A stretch of DNA of 64,000 nt from Rossellomorea vietnamensis (GCF_001305855.1 NZ_LIXZ01000001.1:372001-436000); one strand, 5' to 3'; numbered from the stretch's first letter, positions 39,575 to 48,678 are shown. Made by a program: numbers and translations. Notes: generated from the sequence alone by a model not told the origin.

Positions 39575-40348
39575 TTAAGCTGATAAGTGCTTCTCGAACC
39601 ACTCGACAAGCCTCAACACGCCTTCTCTCGTCACTTTGTGATCGGCTTTATCATCTTCTATGAAAAGCAGATGGTCTTCTCGTTCCTCATAATAAGGCAA
39701 TATGCTCTCATAGAATTCCCTGGTCAAATGGAAGGGGACGACTTTGTCGCGCTTTCCATGCCAGAACATGAGGGGTCTGCCTCCAAGCTTCTCTGGTTGA
39801 AGGCTTAGATCATAATGGGCGAGCTCACTCATCATAGTGTCGATTTCACCCTCGCTAAATGGGAGATCATATCCCAAGGATTCAACTTGAGCAAGCTGGG
39901 CCTGTGCAAATTTCACATATGTAGGGTTCCCCATCAGTGAAACGGCTGAAGAGATCCATTCATATTGAGTCAGGGCACCCAATGTAACGATCCCCCCCAT
40001 GGATGTACCAGCAACACCGATTCCATTTGGTGCGATCAGCCCTTTTTCTTCAAAGTGCTCTTTCAATATGGACAATTCATGAATGGTATTCAACACGATC
40101 TTCCAAAAGACTTCTCCTAATTGATATTCTGACTTTCCAGAAGATCGTTCTCCGTGCTCTAAACAATCCGGGAGTATCACTCTGAACCCCTTTTCAGCAA
40201 GAAGGTATGCGTAGTGAAGATTATGCTCTTTCGCACTCGTAAAGCCGTGAATAAAGAAGCATGTCGGTAACGGTTTATTTATGTCCTCTTCCTTCACAAG
40301 ATGAAGAAAGGGGATTGTTTGTATGTTTGATTTATCAATAAGAATCAT
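39575..40348 (-). CDS. yitV: Alpha/beta-hydrolase, YitV-type esterase
   Basis: 257 residues with a complete triad: the nucleophile serine in AGTSMGG, aspartate in WHGKRDKVVP and histidine in DKADHKVTRE. The oxyanion segment is FFIHGFTSAKEHN. It belongs to the prolyl-oligopeptidase/dienelactone hydrolase clan as a probable carboxylesterase; the natural substrate is unknown. Confidence 0.9.
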   Translation of the reverse strand: MILIDKSNIQTIPFLHLVKEEDINKPLPTCFFIHGFTSAKEHNLHYAYLLAEKGFRVILPDCLEHGERSSGKSEYQLGEVFWKIVLNTIHELSILKEHFEEKGLIAPNGIGVAGTSMGGIVTLGALTQYEWISSAVSLMGNPTYVKFAQAQLAQVESLGYDLPFSEGEIDTMMSELAHYDLSLQPEKLGGRPLMFWHGKRDKVVPFHLTREFYESILPYYEEREDHLLFIEDDKADHKVTREGVLRLVEWFEKHLSA

Positions 40349-40537
40349 GTTGGTTCTCTCCCTCCTGATCGCTTTTCACTTTACTATGATATCCTAGATT
40401 TGGTAGTATGTATAATATTTAAATCGAAGGCGTATGTAAACATTTCTTAAATTCTACGTGCAGTCGGTGGACAACTTTCCGGGTGTAACGCTAAACTAGA
40501 ATAGCCTTCATACCAATAAGATTGGGGATTTGTATTC

Positions 40538-41353
40538 ATGAACTCACAAGAAAAACATTTGATTGTTCTGGATCTCGATGGAACATTATTAACCGATGAG
40601 AAGAAAATCTCGTCCAAAACACATGATATTTTAAAAAAAGCGCGTCATAAAGGTCATGAAGTGATGATTGCAACAGGCAGGCCGTTTCGTGCAAGTGAAT
40701 TATACTATCAACAATTACAGCTGAGTACGCCCATTGTCAATTTCAATGGAGCATTCGTGCATCATCCGGCCGACCCATCTTGGGGAATCTACCATGAACC
40801 GATGGATCTAAAAGTGGCAAAACAAATCATCGATGCATGTGATGACTTCTCGTTCCGTAACATTGTCGCTGAAGTGATGGATGATGTCTATCTTCATTAT
40901 CATGACGAAAAGATCATCGATGTATTCATGATGGGTAATCCATCCATCTCAACAGGGGATATCCGAAACGTATTATCCGATCATCCTACTTCCATGCTCA
41001 TTCACGCTGAGGAAGAGGATGTAGCCGATATTCGTGCCCACTTGGATGATGTTCATGCAGAATTGATCGATCATCGCCGCTGGGCTGCACCATGGCATAT
41101 CATTGAAATCGTTAAATCCGGATTGAATAAAGCAGTGGGGATAGAGCGCGTGGCTTCTTCTTTGAACATCCCTCAAGAAAGAATCATCGCATTCGGCGAT
41201 GAGGACAATGACCTGGAAATGCTCGACTACGCAGGAACAGGTGTGGCCATGGGTAATGCCATTGATCCACTGAAGGATATTGCCAATGCAGTGACACTTT
41301 CGAATGAAGAGGATGGCATCGGGCGCTACCTGCAAAAACGCTTCGATCTCTAA
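40538..41353 (+). CDS. yitU: Cof-type HAD-superfamily phosphatase (YitU)
   Basis: 271 residues. HAD motif I is VLDLDGTLLTD, motif II is ATGRP, the conserved lysine is in KSGLNKAVGI and motif IV is AFGDEDNDLEML. The large C2B cap marks the Cof subfamily, which dephosphorylates small metabolites such as sugar phosphates or flavin precursors; in B. subtilis YitU was reported to act on the riboflavin pathway intermediate ARPP (from memory). Divergent from yitV. Confidence 0.93.
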   Translation: MNSQEKHLIVLDLDGTLLTDEKKISSKTHDILKKARHKGHEVMIATGRPFRASELYYQQLQLSTPIVNFNGAFVHHPADPSWGIYHEPMDLKVAKQIIDACDDFSFRNIVAEVMDDVYLHYHDEKIIDVFMMGNPSISTGDIRNVLSDHPTSMLIHAEEEDVADIRAHLDDVHAELIDHRRWAAPWHIIEIVKSGLNKAVGIERVASSLNIPQERIIAFGDEDNDLEMLDYAGTGVAMGNAIDPLKDIANAVTLSNEEDGIGRYLQKRFDL

Positions 41354-41461
41354 ACATGATGGAAACGGTGGGTAAATCTTCTTACTGTACGTTCTCCCTC
41401 CGAGAGCCATACTAGTAAAGAACGCATCCAGCGTTCCAACTTGCACAAGGGGTGGTAAGTG

Positions 41462-41611
41462 ATGGGTAGAAATAAATCGAAACGATTTGTACAACAAGGT
41501 AAAATTGCTGTATCAAAACATGACGAACGTATTCCGTATCATCTTACGTATGCAGAAGCAGAGGCTAAGAAGCTTGCTTCACATGGTGACGGTGCAGGGG
41601 GGCTGGAATAA
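41462..41611 (+). CDS. Small basic protein of 49 residues, family not recognised
   Basis: A short frame from ATG 41462 (AAGGGGTGG upstream) with a basic N-terminus MGRNKSKRFVQQGK and an Ala/Lys-rich helix ending SHGDGAGGLE. Its TAA overlaps the ATG of the next small gene (TAATG), so the two are one translation unit. The size and composition recall spore-associated small proteins, but I cannot place it in a family. Confidence 0.75.
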   Translation: MGRNKSKRFVQQGKIAVSKHDERIPYHLTYAEAEAKKLASHGDGAGGLE

Positions 41612-41802
41612 TGAGCAATCCACTATTCCAGCAGGCACGTAACGCTGTATCTTCAGCCAAACAGGCATGCAATACGGGAGAAAACGCTCAAATGTCCATT
41701 GATAAAGCGAAGAATGCTTTGTCATCTGCTTACGCTAACTCGAATGTGGAAGAACAAAAGCAGCTTCACGCTCTTCAAGATGAGTTGAACCGCCTATCAT
41801 AA
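41611..41802 (+). CDS. DUF3813-like small protein
   Basis: 63 residues, helical and Gln/Ala/Asn-rich (NPLFQQARNAVSSAKQAC..., then SSAYANSNVEEQKQLHALQDEL). It resembles the DUF3813 family of Bacillus, usually found next to a Cof-type phosphatase, as here. It starts on the stop of the preceding gene. Function unknown. Confidence 0.82.
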   Translation: MSNPLFQQARNAVSSAKQACNTGENAQMSIDKAKNALSSAYANSNVEEQKQLHALQDELNRLS

Positions 41803-41807
41803 ACAAG

Positions 41808-41846
41808 AAACAGGGTTGCCTTTTTGCAGGCAACCCTGTTTTTTTA
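41808..41846. terminator. Terminator after the DUF3813 gene, usable from both sides
   Basis: AACAGGGTTGCC and GGCAACCCTGTT pair around TTTTTGCA or similar, followed by TTTTTTAT on the plus strand. Confidence 0.9.
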
Positions 41847-42266
41847 TGGAAGAGCGACGGTATAAGAATGAATGACCTTACCGTCCCCTTTATCCCGCTC
41901 ATATAGATTTAAGAACAGATTTCCTGTTCTCCCTTCCATCTCAGGCAGGATGATGGAAAATTCAGTCCAGTTAGGAGCTTCTTTGTTCACTTTTAGAAGC
42001 GTTTCTGATAAGACAACACTATGACCATCTTCCACCGAATAGTAAAAACTTCCATTTGATACACAGGCTCGTCCACTAACCGTATAGCGACCTTTGACCT
42101 CCCTTACCTTCACATCTTTAAAGGAAGGATTCTCCTCAGTAACAGTAAATGATTCGACTTCTTCTGAAGGGTGATGGACGCTTCCCGTATAGAGGCTTGC
42201 TTTTGTGGTCAATGGTGCAACCAAGAACAGGATAAAGCTGATCAGTAAATATACGATGGCTTTCAA
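41844..42266 (-). CDS. Secreted Gmad2-like immunoglobulin-fold protein
   Basis: 140 residues. A signal peptide (about 1-24, VAPLTTKAS) precedes a single beta-rich domain: FTVTEENPSFKDVKVREVKGRYTVSGRACV, FYYSVEDGHSVVLSE, APNWTEFSIILPEM and GNLFLNLYERDKGDGKVIHSYTVAL. The layout (V-G-x-A early, then W-x-x-F, then a closing D-G) resembles Gmad2, an Ig-like domain often found in spore-germination or sporulation lipoproteins. Here it stands alone. The role is not known. Confidence 0.72.
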   Translation of the reverse strand: MKAIVYLLISFILFLVAPLTTKASLYTGSVHHPSEEVESFTVTEENPSFKDVKVREVKGRYTVSGRACVSNGSFYYSVEDGHSVVLSETLLKVNKEAPNWTEFSIILPEMEGRTGNLFLNLYERDKGDGKVIHSYTVALP

Positions 42267-42320
42267 GGTGATACCCCTTTCTATCTAGGTTCACCCATAG
42301 TATCTGTTAAACTTTCTAAT

Positions 42321-43175
42321 CTAATCTTTTCGAAAGAAACCGAAGATCCCTGTTGTCTGGACGATATTGGTAAAGGCATTGGGGTCGACGTCCTTGATCG
42401 TATGTTCAAGCTCGTACAATTCATACCGTGAGATGACGATGATCAACATCTCCTTGTCCTCTCCGGAAAAAGCCCCTTTAGCGGGCAAAGTAGTGATTCC
42501 CCTTACGAGTTTGGAATGAATGGCTTCACGTAATTCATTCGATTTCTTGGTGACGATCATCGCAGTCAGCTTCTCATGTCGTGTATGAATGGCGTCGATG
42601 ACACGTGTGGAAGCATATAATGTAACTAATGTATACAGTGCTTTTTCCCACCCGTACAGAAACCCTGCAGATGTAATGATGACGGCATTCATCAAGAAGA
42701 AATAAGATCCGACCGGCTTATCTTTCATTCTTGACAGGATCATGGCGATAATGTCCATTCCCCCCGTGGATGCCCCCCACTTCAATGTGATGCCGACCCC
42801 GACAGCCGCTATGACCCCGCCGAATACCGCATTCAAAAGGATGTCCGGTGACAATTTAATGACGGGAAGCACTTCCAGGAAAAAGGAAGTCAAAAAGACC
42901 GAAATAAAGCTGTACACAGTAAAGGAGCGGCCGACCTTAAGCCACCCCAGGATGGTGACAGGAATATTAAGGATGAATAATAAAATACCAGTTGAAATAT
43001 TGAAAGGTGCAAACTCTTTCAGTAAACTCGACAGCAGCTGGGCTATTCCCGTAAAGCCGCTCGCATACACATTTGCCGGAATAAGAAAGAAGTTCATGGC
43101 AATGGCCCCTAAGAGGGATCCTACCAGAACCACGACAAATTTCTTTGCCTCTAATTGAACATGATCTCTCGACAT
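42321..43175 (-). CDS. yitT: YitT/DUF2179-family membrane protein
   Basis: 284 residues from ATG 43175 with GGAGG 7 bp upstream. About five or six membrane helices (YitT_membrane) are followed by a cytoplasmic DUF2179 domain from about 220 (IVTKKSNELREAIHSKLVRGITTLPAKGAFSGED...). Transport function is suspected but unproven. The place by yitU and yitS-like genes is as in B. subtilis. Confidence 0.92.
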   Translation of the reverse strand: MSRDHVQLEAKKFVVVLVGSLLGAIAMNFFLIPANVYASGFTGIAQLLSSLLKEFAPFNISTGILLFILNIPVTILGWLKVGRSFTVYSFISVFLTSFFLEVLPVIKLSPDILLNAVFGGVIAAVGVGITLKWGASTGGMDIIAMILSRMKDKPVGSYFFLMNAVIITSAGFLYGWEKALYTLVTLYASTRVIDAIHTRHEKLTAMIVTKKSNELREAIHSKLVRGITTLPAKGAFSGEDKEMLIIVISRYELYELEHTIKDVDPNAFTNIVQTTGIFGFFRKD

Positions 43176-43341
43176 ACACATACCTCCTGCATCTTGTTGT
43201 TATTTTCTATGTTCCACAATTCATCTTACCTAAACTCCTTCTACTATTCATCTTTTTATCATAATTCATGTTCAATCGATTGTTATTTTCACTGAAAATC
43301 GCTAGACTAAAGCTATAAAGATAAGTCAAAGGATGATGAAG

Positions 43342-44199
43342 ATGACAGTAAAATTATTTACTGATAGTGCAAGCGACCTTCCTGCTGCCTATTTCAATGA
43401 ACACAACATAGAGCTTCTTCCACTTAAAGTACATATAGATGGTCATGACTACGAGGACTTGATCACCATTGAACCGAAAACCGTATTCGATAAAATCAGG
43501 GACGGACATATGCCAAAAACGTCTCAAGTCTCACCGGACACGTTCCTGAAAAAGTTCACACAGCTTGCAGAATCGAGCCAATCCGGCATTTACGTTGCCT
43601 TCTCTTCCCAATTATCAGGCACGTATCAAACGGCTGTCATGATCAGGGATCAGGTAAAAGAAGATTATCCTGATCTTGATTTGACCATCATCGATTCGAA
43701 ATGCGCTTCTCTCGGATATGGTTTAGTCGTGATGAAAGCGGCCGAACTCCTGAAGAACGGCGGGACAAAAGAAGAAATCATCGAAGCCTCCCGGTTTAAC
43801 TCCGAGCATATGGAACACCTTTTCACCGTAGAGGATCTTGAATACCTGGCAAAAGGAGGGCGAGTTTCCAAAGCTTCAGCGTTTCTCGGAGGACTCCTGA
43901 ACATCAAGCCCCTTCTCCATGTGGAAGATGGGAAACTTGTTCCAATTGAAAAGTTACGCGGAAAGAAAAAACTCCTTAAACGCATTTTAGATGTGATGGA
44001 AGAACGTGGTGACGATCTCTCCAGCCAGGTCATCGCTATCAGTCATGGAGACGACGAAGAACTCGCTCTTGAAATGAAGCAGCTCATAGAGGGAAAATTT
44101 TCACCGAAAGACGTTTATATCAGTATTATTGGATGCGCCATAGGTTCTCATACAGGTACAGGGACCTTAGCCATATTTTTCTTAAATCAGCACTCATAA
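43342..44199 (+). CDS. yitS: DegV-family fatty-acid-binding protein (YitS-like)
   Basis: 285 residues from ATG 43342 with AAAGGA upstream. LFTDSASDLP, then TSQVSP, YVAFSSQLSGTYQTA, IIDSKCASLGYGL, FTVEDLEYLAKGGRVSKA and the final GCAIGSHTGTGTLAIFF are all DegV hallmarks. Family members bind fatty acids (FakB) and deliver them to the kinase FakA. No fakA is in the window. Confidence 0.93.
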   Translation: MTVKLFTDSASDLPAAYFNEHNIELLPLKVHIDGHDYEDLITIEPKTVFDKIRDGHMPKTSQVSPDTFLKKFTQLAESSQSGIYVAFSSQLSGTYQTAVMIRDQVKEDYPDLDLTIIDSKCASLGYGLVVMKAAELLKNGGTKEEIIEASRFNSEHMEHLFTVEDLEYLAKGGRVSKASAFLGGLLNIKPLLHVEDGKLVPIEKLRGKKKLLKRILDVMEERGDDLSSQVIAISHGDDEELALEMKQLIEGKFSPKDVYISIIGCAIGSHTGTGTLAIFFLNQHS

Positions 44200-44256
44200 A
44201 CTTCCCTCCCCTTCCTCATACTAGTAACGAGAACCATTACGGAAGGGAGAATCACC

Positions 44257-44388
44257 ATGTCACATACATCTGATAATGAAAAAAAGGCGAGAGACAACAA
44301 TGCCCTGCGCCAGGAAAAGAATAAAATCAAAGAAATAAACCGAAAAGCCGGTAAAAATCAATACTCCAAAAAAACGGATCATCTATAA
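44257..44388 (+). CDS. Small hydrophilic protein of 43 residues (DUF3941-like)
   Basis: ATG 44257 with GGAAGGGAG upstream. The product is almost entirely charged (NEKKARDNNALRQEKNKIKE..., ending YSKKTDHL). It resembles the DUF3941 family of tiny Bacillus proteins, named from memory. Too short to show a domain. Function unknown. Confidence 0.72.
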   Translation: MSHTSDNEKKARDNNALRQEKNKIKEINRKAGKNQYSKKTDHL

Positions 44389-44404
44389 GGGATGGCCCGG
44401 CCAG

Positions 44405-44442
44405 AAGGCACCTGTTCTTTTATGAAGGGGTGCCTTTTGTTT
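44405..44442 (+). terminator. Terminator after the 43-residue gene
   Basis: AAGGCACC and GGGTGCCTT pair across a loop of about 15 nt, followed by TTGTTTTTATTT. Confidence 0.8.
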
Positions 44443-44541
44443 TTATTTCTAAAAAACCCCTACTATTTCAACCAAAGAAGTTGTATGTCCCGTCACAGCT
44501 TGTCTATAATGAAAAGAGAAAAAAGTATGGAGGGGTTACAT

Positions 44542-45033
44542 ATGGCAAAGGAAAGTTCGTTTGACATCGTATCCAAAGTGGATATGTCAGAGGTGAGCAA
44601 TGCGATTCAAATCGCGTTAAAAGAGGTTCAAACCCGTTATGACTTCAAAGGCAGCAAGAGTGATATTAAATTAGATGGTGAGGAAATCGTCCTCGTCTCC
44701 GATGATGAATTTAAAATGAATCAATTGAAGGACGTCCTTCTCAGTAAACTGATCAAGCGTAACGTCCCGGTTAAAAACCTCGATTACAGTAAACTCGAAG
44801 GGGCGTCAGGCGGCACTGTCCGTCAGCGTGCGAAACTTGTACAGGGAATCGATAAAGAGAACGCAAAGAAAATCAATACAATCATCAAGAACTCAGGCGT
44901 GAAGGTAAAGAGTCAAGTTCAGGATGATCAAGTCCGCGTTACGGGTAAAAGCAAAGATGATCTCCAAAAAATCATTGCAGCCATCCGCGAAGCTGACCTT
45001 TCCATCGATGTACAATACGTAAACTTCCGCTAA
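44542..45033 (+). CDS. yitK: YajQ-family nucleotide-binding protein (YitK)
   Basis: 163 residues from ATG 44542 with GGAGGGG upstream; upstream in-frame codons lie in the terminator of the gene before. [16 protein letters not shown]..., [12 protein letters not shown] and the second half [47 protein letters not shown] are typical of YajQ, which has two ferredoxin-like folds. Some members bind cyclic-di-GMP, but the Bacillus ligand is not known to me. Confidence 0.94.
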   Translation: MAKESSFDIVSKVDMSEVSNAIQIALKEVQTRYDFKGSKSDIKLDGEEIVLVSDDEFKMNQLKDVLLSKLIKRNVPVKNLDYSKLEGASGGTVRQRAKLVQGIDKENAKKINTIIKNSGVKVKSQVQDDQVRVTGKSKDDLQKIIAAIREADLSIDVQYVNFR

Positions 45034-45102
45034 TACGGTTTTTCAAAGAAGTCTAATGGGTACAATAATTCCATTAGACTTCTTTCATTTAGGAGGAAAA
45101 AC

Positions 45103-46455
45103 ATGAAGAAAAAAGTCATCATCATTGGTGCCGTCGGCGGAGGAGCCACGACAGCATCTCAAATCAGGAAGCTCGACAGTGAGATCGAGATCATCCTGCT
45201 CGAGAAAACCTCATACTTATCCTACGGAGCCTGCGGCATGCCCTATTACTTAGGCGATGTAATCAAAGACAGGGAAAGTCTTTTTGCAGCCACTCCTGAA
45301 CAATTACATACAAAAAAGAATATTGACGTCAGAATGCATCATGAAGCGTTAACCATCGATCGTGAGAAGAAATCCCTACTGATAAGGGACCATGACCGCA
45401 ATGAAGATTATGATGAAGCATATGACTATCTCGTGATTGCAACCGGTGCATCCCCCTTTCTCCCTGACATTCCAGGACTTGACCAGATCCCGGCTTTCCA
45501 TCTCAGAACCGTTGAAGACATGGACAGGATCAAGCAGTTCATTGAAACATCAAAACCTGAATCCTGCACCATCATCGGCGGCGGATTCATCGGGGTCGAA
45601 ATGGCTGAAAACTTCACCCATCTCGGGATGAAGGTGAATATCGTCGAAAGGTCTGAACACGTCATCAGTATCATAGATGAGGAGACAGCGAATGTCTTAC
45701 AGGATCATGTCACTGAAAAAGGGGTAAAGCTGTATACGAATGATGGGTTGAAAGAAGTTTTGCCGGAGAATACATTAAAACTCGACAGCGGAGAAACGTT
45801 ACAGTCTGACTTCATCCTTCTTGCAGTCGGAGTGAAACCCCGGAACCAACTGGCGAAGGAAGCCGGTTTATCGATCGGGGAATCAGGTGGGGTCGTCAGT
45901 AATGAGTTCATGCAAACGGACGATGACTCCATCTATGCAGTCGGGGATGTCGTCGAGTCCATCGACTTCATTGACGATACGCCGAAACAAGTACCCCTTG
46001 CCTGGCCCGCCCACAGGCAAGCCTACATCATCGCCAAGCACTTATCCGGGGACCCTGTCCCTTTTAAAGGGATGCTTGGAACGGCGATTGCCAAAGTATT
46101 CGACCTTTCCATCGCTTCGACGGGTCACGGAGAGAAAGACCTAAAGAAAAAAGGCTATACGTATCAAACGGCCGTGCACGAAGGAAAGTCCCACGCCGGT
46201 TACTATCCCGGGGCTCATGAAGTGTATGTCCGCGTCCACTTCTGTCCTGAGACCGGTAAGATTTTCGGGGGGAATGTGGTAGGCGGTGAAGGTGTTGATA
46301 AACAAATCGATATCCTGTCCACTGCCATCTACAGTGGACTCTCGGTCACCGATCTTCAGGAAATCGAGACGTGCTATGCCCCTCCCTTCTCCTCACCTAA
46401 AGGGTTGTTGAATATGATTGGATATAAAGCAGCAGGCAAAATGAAAAAGAAATGA
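45103..46455 (+). CDS. cdr: CoA-disulfide reductase
   Basis: 450 residues of the FAD/NAD(P)H disulfide oxidoreductase family. FAD motif GAVGGGATTA, single active cysteine C44 in YGACGMPYYLG, NAD(P)H motif GGGFIGVEMAE, second FAD motif YAVGDVVE and the dimerisation domain with YPGAHEVYVRVHF. One catalytic Cys rather than a pair marks CoA-disulfide reductase/NADH oxidase relatives. It regenerates CoASH or related thiols. No fused rhodanese domain. AGGAGG precedes the ATG. Confidence 0.9.
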   Translation: MKKKVIIIGAVGGGATTASQIRKLDSEIEIILLEKTSYLSYGACGMPYYLGDVIKDRESLFAATPEQLHTKKNIDVRMHHEALTIDREKKSLLIRDHDRNEDYDEAYDYLVIATGASPFLPDIPGLDQIPAFHLRTVEDMDRIKQFIETSKPESCTIIGGGFIGVEMAENFTHLGMKVNIVERSEHVISIIDEETANVLQDHVTEKGVKLYTNDGLKEVLPENTLKLDSGETLQSDFILLAVGVKPRNQLAKEAGLSIGESGGVVSNEFMQTDDDSIYAVGDVVESIDFIDDTPKQVPLAWPAHRQAYIIAKHLSGDPVPFKGMLGTAIAKVFDLSIASTGHGEKDLKKKGYTYQTAVHEGKSHAGYYPGAHEVYVRVHFCPETGKIFGGNVVGGEGVDKQIDILSTAIYSGLSVTDLQEIETCYAPPFSSPKGLLNMIGYKAAGKMKKK

Positions 46456-46461
46456 TTGCAG

Positions 46462-46494
46462 GCAGGCTTCTCATTGGGGGAGCCTGCTTTTTCC
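46462..46494 (+). terminator. Terminator after cdr
   Basis: GCAGGCTTCTC and GGGGAGCCTGC pair around ATTG, followed by TTTTTCC. Confidence 0.9.
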
Positions 46495-46515
46495 TACCCT
46501 CCTCTAAAAAAACAC

Positions 46516-46540
46516 GTTAATAATTATTTTTTCAGGGTAA
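46516..46540 (+). promoter_or_regulatory. Sigma-B promoter of the SDR gene
   Basis: GTTAAT and GGGTAA lie 13 bp apart, close to the general-stress consensus GTTTAA-N12-15-GGGTAT. The box ends 44 bp before the TTG start. Confidence 0.75.
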
Positions 46541-46583
46541 ACACTATCTTAAGATAACCTAAACCCATAAAGGAGTGTTTTCA

Positions 46584-47453
46584 TTGTCTCAACAACAAAA
46601 CCAGAAACAGACTTTCCCACCTCAGCACCAGGAACATCAGCCTGGTACGGTGGATGAAATGAATCCCCAGCCAATCCATACGGATCAAAAATATAAAGGC
46701 AGTGGCAAGCTGGATGGAAAGGTCGCACTGATCACAGGAGGCGACAGCGGGATCGGACGGTCGGTTGCATGGTACTTCGCAAGGGAAGGCGCACATGTAG
46801 CGATTTCGTATTTGGATGAGCATGAGGATGCGAATAAAACGAAGGAACTTGTAGAAGCAGAAGGAGTCAGGTGCATCCTTTTACCAGGTGATGTCGGAAG
46901 TTCGACTTTTTGCAAAGATCTCGTAAATAAGACGATATCCGAGTTCGGGAAACTTGATATCCTCGTGAATAACGCTGCTGAACAACACCCTCAGGCTGAC
47001 CTTAAGGATATTAGCGACGAACAGTTGGAGCGTACATTCAAAACGAATATCTTCTCGATGTTCTACTTGACGAGGGCTGCCCTCCCCCATCTTAAGAAGG
47101 GAGCCTCGATCATCAATACAGCTTCGATCACAGCTTATAAAGGAAACAAGGATCTGATCGATTACTCTTCTACCAAAGGGGCCATTGTCAGCTTCACCCG
47201 TTCACTGGCTGAAAATATTGCCTCAGATGGCATCAGAGTGAACGGGGTCGCTCCAGGACCGATTTGGACTCCGTTGATACCATCCACTTTCAGTTCACAA
47301 AAAGTGTCGGAATTCGGAGGGAACACACCCCTTGGACGGGCGGGACAACCGTTTGAATTAGCACCTGCCTATGTTTATCTTGCCAGTGATGATTCAAGTT
47401 ACGTGTCAGGACAGATGATTCACGTTAATGGCGGTACCGTCATCAACGGATAA
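46584..47453 (+). CDS. Short-chain dehydrogenase/reductase, general-stress type
   Basis: 289 residues. TTG 46584 has AGGAG 8 bp upstream, while the GTG at 46575 overlaps it. The N-terminal 35 residues are Gln/Pro/His-rich (MSQQQNQKQTFPPQHQEHQ) as in the Bacillus YhdF/YhxC/YhxD stress SDRs. Then come the NAD(P) motif TGGDSGIGR, NNAA, the catalytic serine in NTASITAY and YSSTKGA with the YxxxK-position shifted to DYSSTK. The substrate is unknown. A sigma-B promoter supports a general-stress role. Confidence 0.9.
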   Translation: MSQQQNQKQTFPPQHQEHQPGTVDEMNPQPIHTDQKYKGSGKLDGKVALITGGDSGIGRSVAWYFAREGAHVAISYLDEHEDANKTKELVEAEGVRCILLPGDVGSSTFCKDLVNKTISEFGKLDILVNNAAEQHPQADLKDISDEQLERTFKTNIFSMFYLTRAALPHLKKGASIINTASITAYKGNKDLIDYSSTKGAIVSFTRSLAENIASDGIRVNGVAPGPIWTPLIPSTFSSQKVSEFGGNTPLGRAGQPFELAPAYVYLASDDSSYVSGQMIHVNGGTVING

Positions 47454-47456
47454 AAC

Positions 47457-47519
47457 AAAAAGCGACTGAAGTTTATGACTCTCCCCTTTTGGAGGGAGTC
47501 CACGCTTCAGTCGCTTTTT
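47457..47519. terminator. Long bidirectional terminator between the SDR and LacI genes
   Basis: AAAAAGCGACTGAAG and CTTCAGTCGCTTTTT pair, with a nested hairpin (GACTCTCCC with GGGAGTC) between the arms. Confidence 0.9.
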
Positions 47520-47520
47520 A

Positions 47521-48552
47521 TTATGACTTTACTTTACGTTCACCACAGGTAAACCGGGTCACAAGATGATGAGGAACAATGATGCGCTTGATCGGTTCTT
47601 TCGGATTCTCAATTTTTTGAATGAGGCTTTTCGCAGCCTCATTCCCGAGATTATATATATTGATATCCACTGATGTAAGCGGAGGTCTGGACATTTCAGC
47701 CAGGAGTACATTATTGAAGCTGACAATAGATATGTCTTCCGGGACCCTAATGCCCATCTCATCCAATGTATTCAAGACTCCAAGCGCCATCAGATCGTCT
47801 GCTACAACCAGGGCAGTCGGGGGGTCTTCGAGCTGCATGAGCTCTTTAATGGCTTCACGTCCCCCTTCACGAAGGAATTCTTCATGAATGATGTATTCGT
47901 CCTTCATATCGATCCCCGCATCGCGGAGGGACTTTTCGTAACCCAGCAAACGCTCCACCGTCACAACAAGATTCAGGTCTCCCCCGATAAAGCCGATGCA
48001 TTCATGCTTTAGCCCAAGGAGATAGTCCGTCACTTCTTTCGTTGCCCGGTAATTGTCATTATCCACATGCGTGATTTCTTCACAATACTTATATGGCTTA
48101 CCGACGACGACAAAAGGGAAATCCCGATTCTTTAAGTAGTTCATCACTTTATCTTCTACCTTTGAATATAACAGGATGATTCCGTCCACCCGTCCACCCT
48201 GGACCATCTGAACGACACCTTCAAAGATTTCCTCATCGGATTGGCCGGTGGACATTTGAAGGGCATACTGCTTTTCCTGAGCCCCTTCACTTAACCCTCT
48301 TAAGACAGTCGGAAAGAATGGATTTTGTGAAAAGGCACTGGCGGAACCCGGTAGTACCAACCCTATCACCTGGGTGGACTGATTTGCCAGGCTCCTTGCA
48401 ATGAAGTTGGGATGATACCCAAGTTGCTCCATCGCTTCCCGGACTTTTTGTTTTGTTTTTTCACTTATTCTTGGATTGTTTGCGATAACACGTGACACCG
48501 TGGACGGTGCTACGTTTGCAAGTTTCGCAACATCTTTTATGGTAACAGCCAT
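47521..48552 (-). CDS. mdxR: LacI/GalR-family regulator of maltodextrin genes (MdxR/MalR-like)
   Basis: 343 residues from ATG 48552 (GGGGGG upstream). The N-terminal helix-turn-helix (VTIKDVAKLANVAPSTVSRVI) and hinge (LANQSTQVIGLV) are followed by a periplasmic-binding-like effector domain. Its place at the end of the mdx cluster, and the LacI-type boxes before mdxE and the divergent amylase, suggest it senses maltose or maltodextrin. Direct regulator assignment is an inference. Confidence 0.88.
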   Translation of the reverse strand: MAVTIKDVAKLANVAPSTVSRVIANNPRISEKTKQKVREAMEQLGYHPNFIARSLANQSTQVIGLVLPGSASAFSQNPFFPTVLRGLSEGAQEKQYALQMSTGQSDEEIFEGVVQMVQGGRVDGIILLYSKVEDKVMNYLKNRDFPFVVVGKPYKYCEEITHVDNDNYRATKEVTDYLLGLKHECIGFIGGDLNLVVTVERLLGYEKSLRDAGIDMKDEYIIHEEFLREGGREAIKELMQLEDPPTALVVADDLMALGVLNTLDEMGIRVPEDISIVSFNNVLLAEMSRPPLTSVDINIYNLGNEAAKSLIQKIENPKEPIKRIIVPHHLVTRFTCGERKVKS

Positions 48553-48612
48553 ATATTCCACCCCCCTGTTTTAAAAAAAGCGGACCCTAAGGCGGGCTGC
48601 TCATTCATAAAA

Positions 48613-48627
48613 TTAAAACGCTTCCAT
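48613..48627 (-). promoter_or_regulatory. LacI/CcpA-type box upstream of the regulator gene
   Basis: On the minus strand ATGGAAGCGTTTTAA carries the TGGAAGCG half of a cre site, with a degenerate right half. It lies about 60 bp before the regulator start and may mediate autoregulation or carbon control. Confidence 0.5.
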
Positions 48628-48645
48628 TTCATTATGTTTAAAATG

Positions 48646-48676
48646 GCAGCAGGGCTCATCTTAATGGCCCTGCTCT
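48646..48676 (-). terminator. Hairpin after the amylase gene
   Basis: On the minus strand AGCAGGGCC and AGCCCTGCT pair around a loop of about 9 nt. The following U-run is poor, so some read-through into the regulator gene is possible. Confidence 0.6.
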
Positions 48677-48678
48677 TA

